Part shown: positions 51,002-59,390 of the stretch, one piece after another
How the letters are laid out: each line of letters begins with the position of its first letter
Position numbering within the stretch: the first letter of the stretch is position 1
Notes under the pieces: model-generated
Databases searched by the model: none
The model's input: only the letters and a program-made list of their open reading frames with translations
Told to the model about the DNA's origin: nothing
Program-made: the position numbers and the translations under genes
Assembly: GCA_964408735.1 (NCBI GenBank)
Contig: CAYPAX010000012.1
Coordinates: 1-63,466, forward strand
Length of the DNA stretch: 63,466 bases
Origin: UBA7887 sp964408735
Lineage (GTDB): Bacteria; Pseudomonadota; Alphaproteobacteria; UBA7887
Direction: 5' to 3'

Positions 51002-51565
51002 GTGACTATGGCGCTCGATAGCTGTTCGGCGCTTGTACTCAACGCGGATTATCGCCCGTTGAGCTACTTCCCTTTGTCGCTCTGGCCGTGGCAGGAAGTG
51101 GTCAAGGCCGTCTTCCTCGAGCGCGTCAATATCGTCGCCGAATACGACCGCGAAGTACATTCGCCATCGTGGCGCATGCGCTTGCCGAGCGTGATCTCGC
51201 TCAAGTCCTATGTGCATTCCGACCACCGGCCCGCCTTCACGCGCTTCAACGTTTTCCTGCGCGACGGTTTCGCCTGCCAATATTGCGGCGGCCAGCGTCG
51301 CTCTGAAGACCTCACATTCGATCATGTGGTGCCGCGCTCGCGCGGTGGGGCGACGCGCTGGTCGAATGTGGTCACGGCCTGTGGCCGCTGCAATCTGATC
51401 AAGGGCGACCGCATGCCGGGGGAATGCGCCATGCCGCCGCGCCATGAGCCGCGTGTGCCCTCGATGCAGGAGCTGCAACGCGTTGGCCGGCGCTTCCCGC
51501 CCAACTATCTGCACGAAAGTTGGCGCGACTATCTTTACTGGGACACCGAGCTCGAAAGCGGCTGA
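51002..51565 (+). CDS. HNH endonuclease domain protein
   Basis: Product of 187 aa. The N-terminal part, SALVLNADYRPLSYFPLSLW and VFLERVNIVAEYD, is a conserved alphaproteobacterial block. The HNH motif follows: zinc Cys pair in FACQYCGGQ, then LTFDHVVPRSRGG (first His), RWSNVVTACGRCNLIKGDR (Asn and second Cys pair, with Asn-Lys-Gly-Asp replacing the usual final His). The role is unknown; homologues are widely conserved and not linked to restriction systems. The GTG at 51002 has AGGGAGAG at good spacing; ATG 51008 is the alternative. It converges with the cyclase gene at 51573. Confidence 0.88.
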   Translation: MTMALDSCSALVLNADYRPLSYFPLSLWPWQEVVKAVFLERVNIVAEYDREVHSPSWRMRLPSVISLKSYVHSDHRPAFTRFNVFLRDGFACQYCGGQRRSEDLTFDHVVPRSRGGATRWSNVVTACGRCNLIKGDRMPGECAMPPRHEPRVPSMQELQRVGRRFPPNYLHESWRDYLYWDTELESG

Positions 51566-51572
51566 GGCGCGC

Positions 51573-53309
51573 TCAATCCAGCCCGGCTTTCCGCAAGCCT
51601 TCAAAGAAGGGCTCGAAATTGTCCTGGGTTCCGTAAGGCAGCGCATGGCGGGCGAAGGCGAGGCTGAACTCCGGCTCCCGCTTCCGTGCTTCATCGAGGG
51701 CGATCCGGGCCTCTTCGAGACGGCCGAGATGGGCCAGCGCCGAGGCGGTTTGGGCAGGGGGCCAGAAATGGTCGCTGGCGCGGCGCCCGGCACTGGCCGA
51801 CCAGCTCAGGGCGTCTTCGAAATCTCGTCCGAGCAAGGCGCCCAAGGCCCGCAACACGTCGAACAACCACAGAAACGGATCATGCGGGCTGAGGCGTGCG
51901 GCGGTATCGAACAGCGCCATCGCCTCGTCGTAACGCCCGACCACCAGCATCGCCTGACCGAGGCCGTAATGGGCCATGGCGAGATTGGGATTGAGACCGA
52001 TCGCGGCGCGTAGCTCGTGCACGGCAGACTCGTCCTCGCCGCGAATGGTGTGCACGCGGCCCAGAACCATGTGCGCGAAGGCATCCTTGTCGTCGAGCGC
52101 CACTGCCTGCCGGGCGGCGGTCAGCGCCTTGTCGAGACTGTGCTCGCGGCGTGGCCCAAAGCCGAGACTGACATCGAGAAGATGCGCATAGCCTGCCGCG
52201 GCGAAAGGGGCGGCAAAGTCCGGATCGAAAGTGGTTGCCTGCGCGAGCAATGTCTGCGCACCGGCATTGTCCTCGCGGTTGAAGCGATACATTCGCCACA
52301 GGCCTTGCTGATAGCAATCCCAGGCATCGAGACTGTCAGGCGGCTTGCGTCTTGAGCGCTCGCGCTCGACCTCGCCGAGCTCGGGCTCGATTGCCGCGGC
52401 AATGGTATCGGTAATCTCGTCCTGGACTGCGAAGATATCTTCTAGGGTGCGGTCGTAGCGCTCCGCCCAGACGTGGGCGCCATTGCTTGTGTCGATGAGC
52501 TGGGCGGTGATGCGCACGCGCTCGCCACCCTTGCGCACGCTGCCCTCGAGCACATAGCGAACGCCAAGCTCAGCCCCCACCCGGCGCACGTCAGGCGATG
52601 TTCCCTTGTAGGAAAAAGACGAGTTGCGGGCGATGACGAACAGCCAGCGGAAGCGTGATAGCGCCGTGATCAGGTCTTCGGCGATGCCGTCGGCGAAATA
52701 GTCCTGTTCGACGTCTCCGGAGAGGTTGTCGAAGGGGAGGACCGCGATCGAGGGTTTGTCGGGCAGCGCCAGTGCCTGTATCGCTTCACCCGATCGCCAG
52801 ACCCGCACCGGCTTGGCGATGTTCTTTACCGCGTGCTCGCCGTGATAGGCAAAAGTGGCATCGAGCTTGCCATCGATCGCCTCATAGGCCATGCCCGAGA
52901 GCGCGACGCCGCCCGGCTCGGCCAGGCCTTCGATGCGCGCTGCGATGTTGACCCCGTCGCCATAGATGCTGCCGTCGTCATCGACGATGACATCGCCGAG
53001 ATTGACGCCGATACGGAAGCGCATGCGCTGGTCCTCCGGCAGCCCGGCAGCGCTTTCGTTGAGGGCTTCCTGCACCGCGAGCGCGCAGCGCACGGCCTCG
53101 ACGGCGCTCTCGAAGGTTGCCAGCACGCTGTCACCGGCGGTATCGACGACGCGCCCGACATGCGCCGCAATATTGTCGCGATAGACTTTGCGGGCGGCAT
53201 TCAGCGCCGCCACCGTCGCCGCCTCATCGGCCGCCATCAGGCGTGAATAGCCGGCGACGTCGGCGGCGAGAATCGCCGCCAATCTGCGTCTCGTGACCGT
53301 GTCGGTCAT
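51573..53309 (-). CDS. Soluble class III cyclase with TolB-like and TPR domains
   Basis: Product of 578 aa. Cyclase domain at residues 8-170: AILAADVAGYSRLMAADE, DTAGDSVLATF, GDGVNIAARIE; all metal and transition-state residues are present and the adenine-recognition Lys position is Asp. No TM helix separates it from the TolB-like domain (SIAVLPFDNLSGDVEQDYF, VIARNSSFSYKG, DIFAVQDEITDTI; about 192-312). TPRs fill the rest, and the end FFEGLRKAGLD keeps the family signature. ATG at 53309 gives the family start. A candidate promoter (TTGACA-N17-GAGAAT) lies just upstream. Confidence 0.88.
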   Translation of the reverse strand: MTDTVTRRRLAAILAADVAGYSRLMAADEAATVAALNAARKVYRDNIAAHVGRVVDTAGDSVLATFESAVEAVRCALAVQEALNESAAGLPEDQRMRFRIGVNLGDVIVDDDGSIYGDGVNIAARIEGLAEPGGVALSGMAYEAIDGKLDATFAYHGEHAVKNIAKPVRVWRSGEAIQALALPDKPSIAVLPFDNLSGDVEQDYFADGIAEDLITALSRFRWLFVIARNSSFSYKGTSPDVRRVGAELGVRYVLEGSVRKGGERVRITAQLIDTSNGAHVWAERYDRTLEDIFAVQDEITDTIAAAIEPELGEVERERSRRKPPDSLDAWDCYQQGLWRMYRFNREDNAGAQTLLAQATTFDPDFAAPFAAAGYAHLLDVSLGFGPRREHSLDKALTAARQAVALDDKDAFAHMVLGRVHTIRGEDESAVHELRAAIGLNPNLAMAHYGLGQAMLVVGRYDEAMALFDTAARLSPHDPFLWLFDVLRALGALLGRDFEDALSWSASAGRRASDHFWPPAQTASALAHLGRLEEARIALDEARKREPEFSLAFARHALPYGTQDNFEPFFEGLRKAGLD

Positions 53310-53337
53310 CGCTCCCGCCACTCGTTCTGTTTCGGCA

Positions 53338-53366
53338 ATTCTCGGCGCCGCATCCGTGCCTGTCAA
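53338..53366 (-). promoter_or_regulatory. Putative sigma70-type promoter for the cyclase gene ending at 51573
   Basis: On the minus strand TTGACA (53366-53361), 17-nt spacer, GAGAAT (53343-53338), about 30 nt before the ATG. The -35 is perfect and the -10 matches four of six positions. It lets the gene be expressed separately from the membrane cyclase upstream. Confidence 0.5.
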
Positions 53367-53376
53367 ATCCGCTGTC

Positions 53377-54702
53377 TCAGCCTTCCAGCGTCCACACCTC
53401 TATGGTATCGCGGCGGCCGCGCAGCTGTTGCGGCTGGGCCTGACGCAAATCGTCAGGCGCCTGCCCTGAGGCCTGCACCGCCGCATCGCTGACCACGGCC
53501 TGGCAATCGAGCTCGCGGGTCAGGGCTTGCAGGCGGCTGGCGGTATTCACGGTATCGCCGATTACCGCGAAGGCCATGTTGCGCTCCGAGCCGATGTCGC
53601 CAAAGACGGCGGGGCCGTAATGGACGCCGATACCGATGCGGATCTCGGGCTCGCCGGCGGCCCGGCGCTCGGCGTTCCAGGCCGCCAGGCTGGCCAGCAT
53701 ACCGTGCATGCAGGCCAGCGCGTCGGCGGCATCGTGCTCGCCCTCGACCGGCGCACCGAAAATCGCCAGCATGGCGTCGCCGATGAACTTTTCCAGGGTG
53801 CCGCCGTGGCGAAACACCTGGTCCTCCATGCGGCCGTGGAAATCGCGCAGCAGCTGCATCACCTGTTCCGGCGCCATGGTCTCGGCCATGGCGGTAAAGC
53901 TTGCCATATCGGCGAACAGCACGGCCACCTCGCGGCGCTGGGTAGCGCCGAGCGGCTGGTCGCGGCCGGCCAGCTCGTCGACGACGTTGGGCGAGAAATA
54001 GCGCGCCAGGTTGGCACGCTCGCGCGCCGCCCCGGCTTGGCCCACGACCAGCTTGCGCGAGCGCCGCGCCACCGCCGCCAAGGTCCCTGTCACCAGCAAC
54101 AGCACCACGGCCTGCTGCAGCCAGCGGTCGATATCGACGAAGCCGGCCACGAGATGGTCCGCCATGTGTTCGGCCGCGGTCTGCCCGGCCGGGTGATCGA
54201 GCTTGCTGGTGGCGCCCGGGCGCGTCAGCAGCCAGAGATTTCCGGCGCTCCAGGTTACTGCCGCCGAGACCCCCGCCCAAAGCACGAGTCGTGCCGAATG
54301 GCTGAAGGCGACCACCGTCACCAGCAGGTAGTAATAGACGATGCCGCCGTTGCGCAGGACCATCTGGGCCGGCCATTCGGGCTCGAGCGCTGGTGCCACA
54401 ACGGTGATGGTCAGGGTGAGCAGGACGAAATCGAGGCCGACGAAGGCGAAGGTCGGCCAGCCCAGCCCGAAGCGCCGGTCACAAACATAGCTGGCTATTC
54501 CGAGGGCGGCGAACAAAGCCAGGATTGCCAGGAACACATAGGTGTCCGGCGGCTCGGCGATGTAGAGGATGAGGCCGGCGATGACGGCCAGCGAAGCCAG
54601 CCGCAGGGTGTTGGTGAGGGCGTGGCCGGCCAGCGCCTCGGCGCGGAAGGCCCCGGCGAGCCAGAAGGGCTCGCGCTCGCGTGTCTTGTCAGTTTGGCTC
54701 AT
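53377..54702 (-). CDS. Six-TM class III adenylate cyclase
   Basis: Product of 441 aa. About six TM helices in residues 30-215 precede a short linker (GAARERANLARYFSPNVVDELA) and a class III catalytic domain from about 255. Catalytic residues are canonical: metal Asp in VAVLFADMASFTAMAET, adenine-specifying Lys and second metal Asp in EKFIGDAMLAIFG, and Asp, Asn and Arg in AVIGDTVNTASRLQ. Hence it is very probably an ATP cyclase making cAMP. The architecture is the single-module membrane cyclase, different from the TolB/TPR type. It overlaps the AtuA-like small gene by 14 nt. Confidence 0.9.
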   Translation of the reverse strand: MSQTDKTREREPFWLAGAFRAEALAGHALTNTLRLASLAVIAGLILYIAEPPDTYVFLAILALFAALGIASYVCDRRFGLGWPTFAFVGLDFVLLTLTITVVAPALEPEWPAQMVLRNGGIVYYYLLVTVVAFSHSARLVLWAGVSAAVTWSAGNLWLLTRPGATSKLDHPAGQTAAEHMADHLVAGFVDIDRWLQQAVVLLLVTGTLAAVARRSRKLVVGQAGAARERANLARYFSPNVVDELAGRDQPLGATQRREVAVLFADMASFTAMAETMAPEQVMQLLRDFHGRMEDQVFRHGGTLEKFIGDAMLAIFGAPVEGEHDAADALACMHGMLASLAAWNAERRAAGEPEIRIGIGVHYGPAVFGDIGSERNMAFAVIGDTVNTASRLQALTRELDCQAVVSDAAVQASGQAPDDLRQAQPQQLRGRRDTIEVWTLEG

Positions 54703-55018
54703 CGGGAAGATTGCCGGGTAGGGCGATGGCTAGCATGACCCCGCTCAGGCTCTTGCCGTGCAGGTCGATGGCGGCTGTCGCCGTCACCCCGCCGCCGCGC
54801 ACATTGTCGATGACGAAATTGAGCGCTTTCAGACGCGGCAGCGCATAGCGGGTCACGGGGCCGTCGGCGAGGGTCGCGAATGCGCTCGCCACGCGGCCTT
54901 CGTCGAGTTCGCGCTCGAGGCGCGCGAAGCCTGCCTCGTCATGGGCCGTGACGGAGATGTTGACGCAGTGGCCCTTGTCGCCGGTGCGCGCGTGGGCGAG
55001 GTCGCGAACGATCGTCAT
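54689..55018 (-). CDS. AtuA C-terminal-like ferredoxin-fold protein
   Basis: Product of 109 aa. DLAHARTGDKGHCVNISVTA at the start and RYALPRLKALNFVIDNVRGGG then HGKSLSGVMLAIAL match the C-terminal domain seen fused to the DUF1446 domain in many AtuA proteins. Here it is a separate gene whose start overlaps the DUF1446 gene stop by 4 nt (ATGA), so the two products probably work as a complex. The overlap with the membrane cyclase start downstream suggests that all are in one transcript. Confidence 0.85.
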   Translation of the reverse strand: MTIVRDLAHARTGDKGHCVNISVTAHDEAGFARLERELDEGRVASAFATLADGPVTRYALPRLKALNFVIDNVRGGGVTATAAIDLHGKSLSGVMLAIALPGNLPDEPN

Positions 55019-56346
55019 GTTACGCTCTCGACGCGGTGTGCGACCTTGGCCCGGTCAAGCAGCACCGATTGCACCGCATAGATCTCACGCAAGCTGCGAG
55101 TGGCGCCGGCGCCGCCTTGCGGGCCGTTGGTATAAAGCGTATCGACCTCCCAACCGACCGCATCGGCCGTGCGCCTGTCGGCACTGCGGCCGGCCACGCG
55201 CAGGCGCACCTCGTAAGGCTCGGGCCGGTCGTCGGCCGGGCCGTGCAGGCTGTCGAGGCCGATCAGCTCGACGCGAAGCTGGTCGTAGGAATAGCCGCAT
55301 AAACGCAAGCGCTCGCGTACCACCTCGCCGGCCAGGCGGGCGCGGGCGACGGCGCCGGGGCCGCCATAGGAGATTTGTCCCTCGCCGAGGTAGCCGTCGA
55401 AATAGCCGACGCTGACCTTGTAGGTAGGGGTGCGCGGCTGGGCCCGGGCACCGGCGAGCGTGACTTCGTCGCGGCCACTCTCGTTGAAGCCGATGCCCGT
55501 CGCGTCGAGCACGCAGTCGGGCGTGATATAGGCCGCCGGGTCGTGCATTTCGTAAAGCAATTGCTCGGTGCAGGTCATGGCATCGACCCGGCCGCCGCTT
55601 CCCGCCACCTTGGAGATGGTGACCGAGCCGTCCGCACCCACGTCGGCAAAGGGAAAGCCGAGCCGTGCCAGGCCGTCCACGTCCTTATGGCCGGGATCGG
55701 CAAAATAACCACCCGTCACCTGGCCGGCGCATTCGAGCAGATGGCCGCACGCCGTGGCCTGGCCGAGGCGGCCATAGTCGTCGTAGTCCCAATCGAGGGC
55801 ATGCAGCATGGGGCCGACGAAAAGCGAGGGATCGGCGACGCGCCCGGTGATCACCACATCGGCCCCGGTCGCCAGGGCATCGCGGATGCCGTCCGCACCG
55901 AGATAGGCGTTGGCCGAGGCGACCTGCGGCAGAATCGCCTCCAAAGGTTCGCCGCTTTCGAGCAGAACCAGTTCGGGCATGGCAGCGACTGTCTCGCGCA
56001 CGTCGTCGCCGAGCAGCACTGCGCAGGTCATGTCGAGGCCCAGATCGCCGGCGATGCGCTGCGTCTCGCGGGCGGCGCCGAGGGGGTTGGCGGCGCCCAT
56101 ATTGGTGACGATGCGTACGTCGTTCGTGGCGCAAGCAGGCAGCACGGCGGTCATGCGCTCGGCCAGGCGGCGATTGTAGCCGGCCGCCGGGTCGTGAAGC
56201 ATGGCAAGGGTTTCGCTGGCGATGGTGCGCTCGGCCAGGCATTCGAAAGCGAGAAAATCGAGGGCGCCGCGATCGGCAAGCTCCAGCGCCGGCTCTATGC
56301 GGTCCCCCGCGTAGCCGGCACCGGAGCCTATGCGAACGCTTTTCAT
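55015..56346 (-). CDS. Acyclic terpene utilisation AtuA-like protein (DUF1446)
   Basis: Product of 443 aa. DUF1446 signatures are VRIGSGAGYAGDRIEPALELAD at residues 3-25, LDFLAFECLAERTIA, VRIVTNMGAANPLGAA, ADVVITGRVADPSLFVGPML and TACGHLLECAGQVTGGYFADPG. Homologues lie in terpene or leucine-type catabolic clusters in Pseudomonas; no other atu or liu gene adjoins here, so the substrate is open. The ATG at 56346 follows an upstream gene gap of 8 nt; the longer frame to 56913 is shadow sequence within the stress protein gene. The stop is coupled to the small AtuA-like gene by ATGA. Confidence 0.87.
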   Translation of the reverse strand: MKSVRIGSGAGYAGDRIEPALELADRGALDFLAFECLAERTIASETLAMLHDPAAGYNRRLAERMTAVLPACATNDVRIVTNMGAANPLGAARETQRIAGDLGLDMTCAVLLGDDVRETVAAMPELVLLESGEPLEAILPQVASANAYLGADGIRDALATGADVVITGRVADPSLFVGPMLHALDWDYDDYGRLGQATACGHLLECAGQVTGGYFADPGHKDVDGLARLGFPFADVGADGSVTISKVAGSGGRVDAMTCTEQLLYEMHDPAAYITPDCVLDATGIGFNESGRDEVTLAGARAQPRTPTYKVSVGYFDGYLGEGQISYGGPGAVARARLAGEVVRERLRLCGYSYDQLRVELIGLDSLHGPADDRPEPYEVRLRVAGRSADRRTADAVGWEVDTLYTNGPQGGAGATRSLREIYAVQSVLLDRAKVAHRVESVT

Positions 56347-56354
56347 GGCAGGCG

Positions 56355-57173
56355 TCAGTGCGACATCAGCAGCGGCACGGTCAGGTTTTGCAGCATGTGA
56401 CGCGTGGTGCCACCCAGCATCGCCTCGCGCAGCCGCGAGCGCCCATAAGCGCCCATGACCACGAGGTCGCAGCCGCCGTCGCTGGCGGCATTGAGCAATT
56501 CGTCGCCGACATCGATGTCGGGCGCAATGCTGTGTCGTGCTTCGACATTTAGCCCGTGGCGGGCCAGATGGGCGGCGATCTCGGCGCCGGGAATGCGGTC
56601 TGCCTCGGGCGGATCCACTTCGAGCACCGCCACCGAGTCCGCCGCTGCCAGCAGCGGCAAGGCATCGTGCACCGCCCGTGAGGCCTCGCGGCTGCCGTTC
56701 CAGGCTATCAGCACCTTCCTGCCGATGGTCTCCGGCAGCTTCACGTGCGGCAGGATCAACACCGGCCGGCCGCTGGCCAACGCCAGCTCGCCGGGAAAGG
56801 TCGGCTCGCGGGCTTCGGCTTCGGCGGCATCGGGCTGGCTGACGACCAGCAGGTCTGCATAGCGGGCATGGCGGCACAGCACCATGGCGGTCTCGCCCGT
56901 CTCCTGGCGCCATTCGCCAAGCACCCCGGCGGCGCTCGCTGCGGCTTCGAAATCGCCTTTGACACGGGCCGCCTCTTCGAGCCGTATGGCACGCGCCTCG
57001 GCCAGCACCTCCGGCCCGATCTGCGCCGTGACGTAGCTTGGCATGTCGATCGACTCGAGCGGAAACAGGCCCACCAGATGCGCTTCGTGCCGCTTGGCGA
57101 GGGTCGCCGCCGCCGCCATGCGGCGGGCGCAGCTGTCGCTGCCGTCGGCGTGGACCAGGATATCCCTGTACAT
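56355..57173 (-). CDS. Tandem-domain universal stress protein
   Basis: Product of 272 aa with two UspA domains. The first, ILVHADGSDSCARRMAAAATLA, has a degenerate nucleotide site. The second has VLIAWNGSREASRAVHDALP and the ATP-binding-type ending DLVVMGAYGRSRLREAMLGGTTRHML (G-x2-G-x9-G-[ST]). MYRDILVHADGS is the family start. Lies between the cytochrome c and AtuA genes, all on the minus strand. Confidence 0.92.
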   Translation of the reverse strand: MYRDILVHADGSDSCARRMAAAATLAKRHEAHLVGLFPLESIDMPSYVTAQIGPEVLAEARAIRLEEAARVKGDFEAAASAAGVLGEWRQETGETAMVLCRHARYADLLVVSQPDAAEAEAREPTFPGELALASGRPVLILPHVKLPETIGRKVLIAWNGSREASRAVHDALPLLAAADSVAVLEVDPPEADRIPGAEIAAHLARHGLNVEARHSIAPDIDVGDELLNAASDGGCDLVVMGAYGRSRLREAMLGGTTRHMLQNLTVPLLMSH

Positions 57174-57186
57174 CGGCGTGCCAGCT

Positions 57187-57648
57187 CTATTCAGGCCGAT
57201 GTTGACCGTATTTCTTCAGGTAGGCGATGACCATGCCGCGCACCGCGTCGTCCTCGACCTTGAGGAACATGGTCGAGCCGCGGATGAAATCCTGGGTGCT
57301 ATAGAGCCAGCCGTCGAGGGTATCCTCGTCCCATGCCCAGGGGTTTTCGATGGCGGCACGGAAGGCACGCGAATAGGGATAGTTCGACATGATGCCGGCC
57401 TCGCGGCCATAGACGCCGGTCAGCGGCGGGCCGAGCGGCATCGTCACGGCTTGGCGGAACAGGTTTTCCGGGCGCCAGCTGAGGGCGTCCTCGGTGATAT
57501 TGCCGTGGCATTTCGAGCACAAGAGCACGTAGTGTTCGCGACCGTCCTCGGCATCGTCGGCGCGGCCTTCGGCGCTTAGGAAGGCGATCGCCGGCAGCAG
57601 GGCTGCTGCCGCTGCCAGGATGCGAATTCGATGCATTACGCTTGCCAT
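57187..57648 (-). CDS. Periplasmic c-type cytochrome
   Basis: Product of 153 aa. Signal peptide (ILAAAAALLPAIAFLSAEGRA) followed by one heme c motif, CSKCH, at residues 43-47. Candidate axial Met residues are in QAVTMPLGPP or SNYPYSRAF...STMFLKV. The protein resembles class I cytochromes c of the c556/cy type (GPPLTGVYGREAGIMSNYPYS is a cytochrome c2-like block). Start ATG 57648 has AGGGAGAAAG upstream; 57636 is the alternative. Could donate electrons to a periplasmic dehydrogenase or the aa3 oxidase. Confidence 0.87.
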   Translation of the reverse strand: MASVMHRIRILAAAAALLPAIAFLSAEGRADDAEDGREHYVLLCSKCHGNITEDALSWRPENLFRQAVTMPLGPPLTGVYGREAGIMSNYPYSRAFRAAIENPWAWDEDTLDGWLYSTQDFIRGSTMFLKVEDDAVRGMVIAYLKKYGQHRPE

Positions 57649-57725
57649 TGCTTTCTCCCTTGCATGGCGTCAATCGATAGCCGGATTTCAATTACGGTTT
57701 TACGCCCGGCTACCGACAAAGAAAA

Positions 57726-57753
57726 GGGCCGGAGACCCTCAGGTCTCCGGCCC
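57726..57753 (-). terminator. Intrinsic terminator of the amidohydrolase gene
   Basis: A perfect 12-bp stem (GGGCCGGAGACC / GGTCTCCGGCCC) with a 4-nt loop lies 20 nt after the stop codon of the gene at 57774. Read on the minus strand it is followed by TTTTCTTTG. This is the strongest terminator in the window. Confidence 0.88.
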
Positions 57754-57773
57754 TCGTCAGGATCTCGAGCCGA

Positions 57774-59276
57774 TTACGCGGCCGAGTTGTCGATGAAGCC
57801 GCAAGCGGCATCGCTGCTGCTCAGGCCGCCCTGAGCGTCGTACATGGACTTGATCGCGGTGAACTTGTCCTGCTCCATCGGCGCCATGGCTTCGCGCAGA
57901 TCGAGGTTGTAAAGCGAGGCCGAGTTGTAGCCGAAGATCTGGTTCTTGACGGTGCCGGTGGCGCCGCCGAGCGGGGCGAAGCCATGCTTTTTCTGCATGT
58001 CCTCGGGGATCTCCAGGCGACGCAGGGCCTCGATCTGCCACTGCGGGCCACCGTACCAGAGCGAATCCGTGCCCCAGACCACGTGATCGGCGCCCATATG
58101 CTTGATGTAGGTGCCGAGCAGCGCCGCCGCGAAACGCGGATTGGCGGTCGCCGAGTTGGCGAAGCTGGTGCCGAGCTCAGCATAGACGTTGGTCAGGCCA
58201 TGCTCGGATGACACCTTGGCCAGGTCGCTCGCCCACTCAATCTCACCGGTCGCCTCGAAGTGCGCCAGCACCTGATCGGGAAGCTCGAGGAACGGACGCA
58301 GGCAGCCGTGATAGACCACGAAGTTCATGTCCGGCCAGTCGCTCGCCGCCTTGGGGATATCCCACGGCGTCTGATACTGCCAGACATCCTTCCAGCTCTC
58401 GGCATAGTCGGCCGGCATCAGGCCCTTATGGATGGCGATGGTGTTGATGCCCGCCTTCAGTGCCTTCTCGTAGAAGGGGTACATCAGCTCTTCGTCGTCC
58501 AAGCGCCAGGGGAACTTGGTCGCGGCGGAGAGCGGATCGCCGATGGTGTAGGACTTCCAGGCATCGGGTGCCAGTTCGGCAAGGGCGCGGTCGACTTCGT
58601 CCATCCAGCCGTCCTGGCCGGGCGTGATGACGAAATGGCCGAGCATGCGGCGCGAGCCGGCAACCTCGTTGACCATGTCGACGGCTTCCTTGATCTGATC
58701 GTTCGGCAGCAGCCACCAGGACGGATCGTCGAAAGGCGCGCCGCTCAACAGGGCAACATCGGTGTCGCTGTTGAAGAATATCTGCCGCACGTAGTTCTCG
58801 AACTTGTAGTAGTAGAGCGTCAGATCTGCCGGATCGAGGGCCGGGTTCCAGTGCTCTGCCGCGAAAACGCCAAGGCCGAGCAGGCCTTCCTGATCGAAGT
58901 CGTCATGCAGGAAATGGGTCTGATCGTCGAGGATGAATTGGCCCGACATCGCCGCGGCGCGCTCCAGCATCATCTCCGGCGTTGCCGCCTCGGCCTCGCT
59001 GACGTCGAACACGTCTCCGAAGACTTCGTTCATCGCCAGGAAGGCGGCGGCCATGCCGCAGCTCGACTGCAGGAATGCGCGACGATGCAGGCCCTGCTTC
59101 TTGCCGTGCAGATCGGCCAGCTCACCAAGCCGCTCTTCGACCTGCTTCTGCTGAGGGGTCTGCGGAATCGGGTTGAACTCGCCGTTCGAAATGCACTGGG
59201 TCGGCACGGCCGAGCTAAAGCCGCTTTGCACGGGCTCGAGGCCCGCCAACTCTCGTTCGCTAAGATACGTTCCCAT
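57774..59276 (-). CDS. Amidohydrolase (amidohydrolase_2 family) with internal Tat-like signal
   Basis: Product of 500 aa. Residues about 120-490 are an amidohydrolase-2 TIM barrel: DDQTHFLHDD near 118 (metal His pair), KALKAGINTIAIHKG, FVVYHGCLRP, NVYAELGTSFANS and DHVVWGTDSLWYGGPQW (the WGTD metal Asp). A twin-Arg motif followed by a hydrophobic stretch, HRRAFLQSSCGMAAAFLAMN, is at residues 64-84 after an unusually long polar N-terminus (NGEFNPIPQTPQQKQ). I recall the same layout in related proteins, so the start at 59276 is probably right. Substrate unknown. It has its own intrinsic terminator. Confidence 0.85.
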   Translation of the reverse strand: MGTYLSERELAGLEPVQSGFSSAVPTQCISNGEFNPIPQTPQQKQVEERLGELADLHGKKQGLHRRAFLQSSCGMAAAFLAMNEVFGDVFDVSEAEAATPEMMLERAAAMSGQFILDDQTHFLHDDFDQEGLLGLGVFAAEHWNPALDPADLTLYYYKFENYVRQIFFNSDTDVALLSGAPFDDPSWWLLPNDQIKEAVDMVNEVAGSRRMLGHFVITPGQDGWMDEVDRALAELAPDAWKSYTIGDPLSAATKFPWRLDDEELMYPFYEKALKAGINTIAIHKGLMPADYAESWKDVWQYQTPWDIPKAASDWPDMNFVVYHGCLRPFLELPDQVLAHFEATGEIEWASDLAKVSSEHGLTNVYAELGTSFANSATANPRFAAALLGTYIKHMGADHVVWGTDSLWYGGPQWQIEALRRLEIPEDMQKKHGFAPLGGATGTVKNQIFGYNSASLYNLDLREAMAPMEQDKFTAIKSMYDAQGGLSSSDAACGFIDNSAA

Positions 59277-59390
59277 CTTGATCGTCCTCCCCTATGTCTC
59301 GTGTGGCGGCCACGCATTCGGACCGACTGAGCGCACATCATGCCAGAAAATCCACGCCGACCACAATCGCTCAATATCCGATTTCTCCGG

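Noticed and set aside
51002..51565. HNH protein as part of a restriction or phage module
   Set aside because: No methylase, phage or defence gene is nearby, and the N-terminal block is that of a conserved alphaproteobacterial family.
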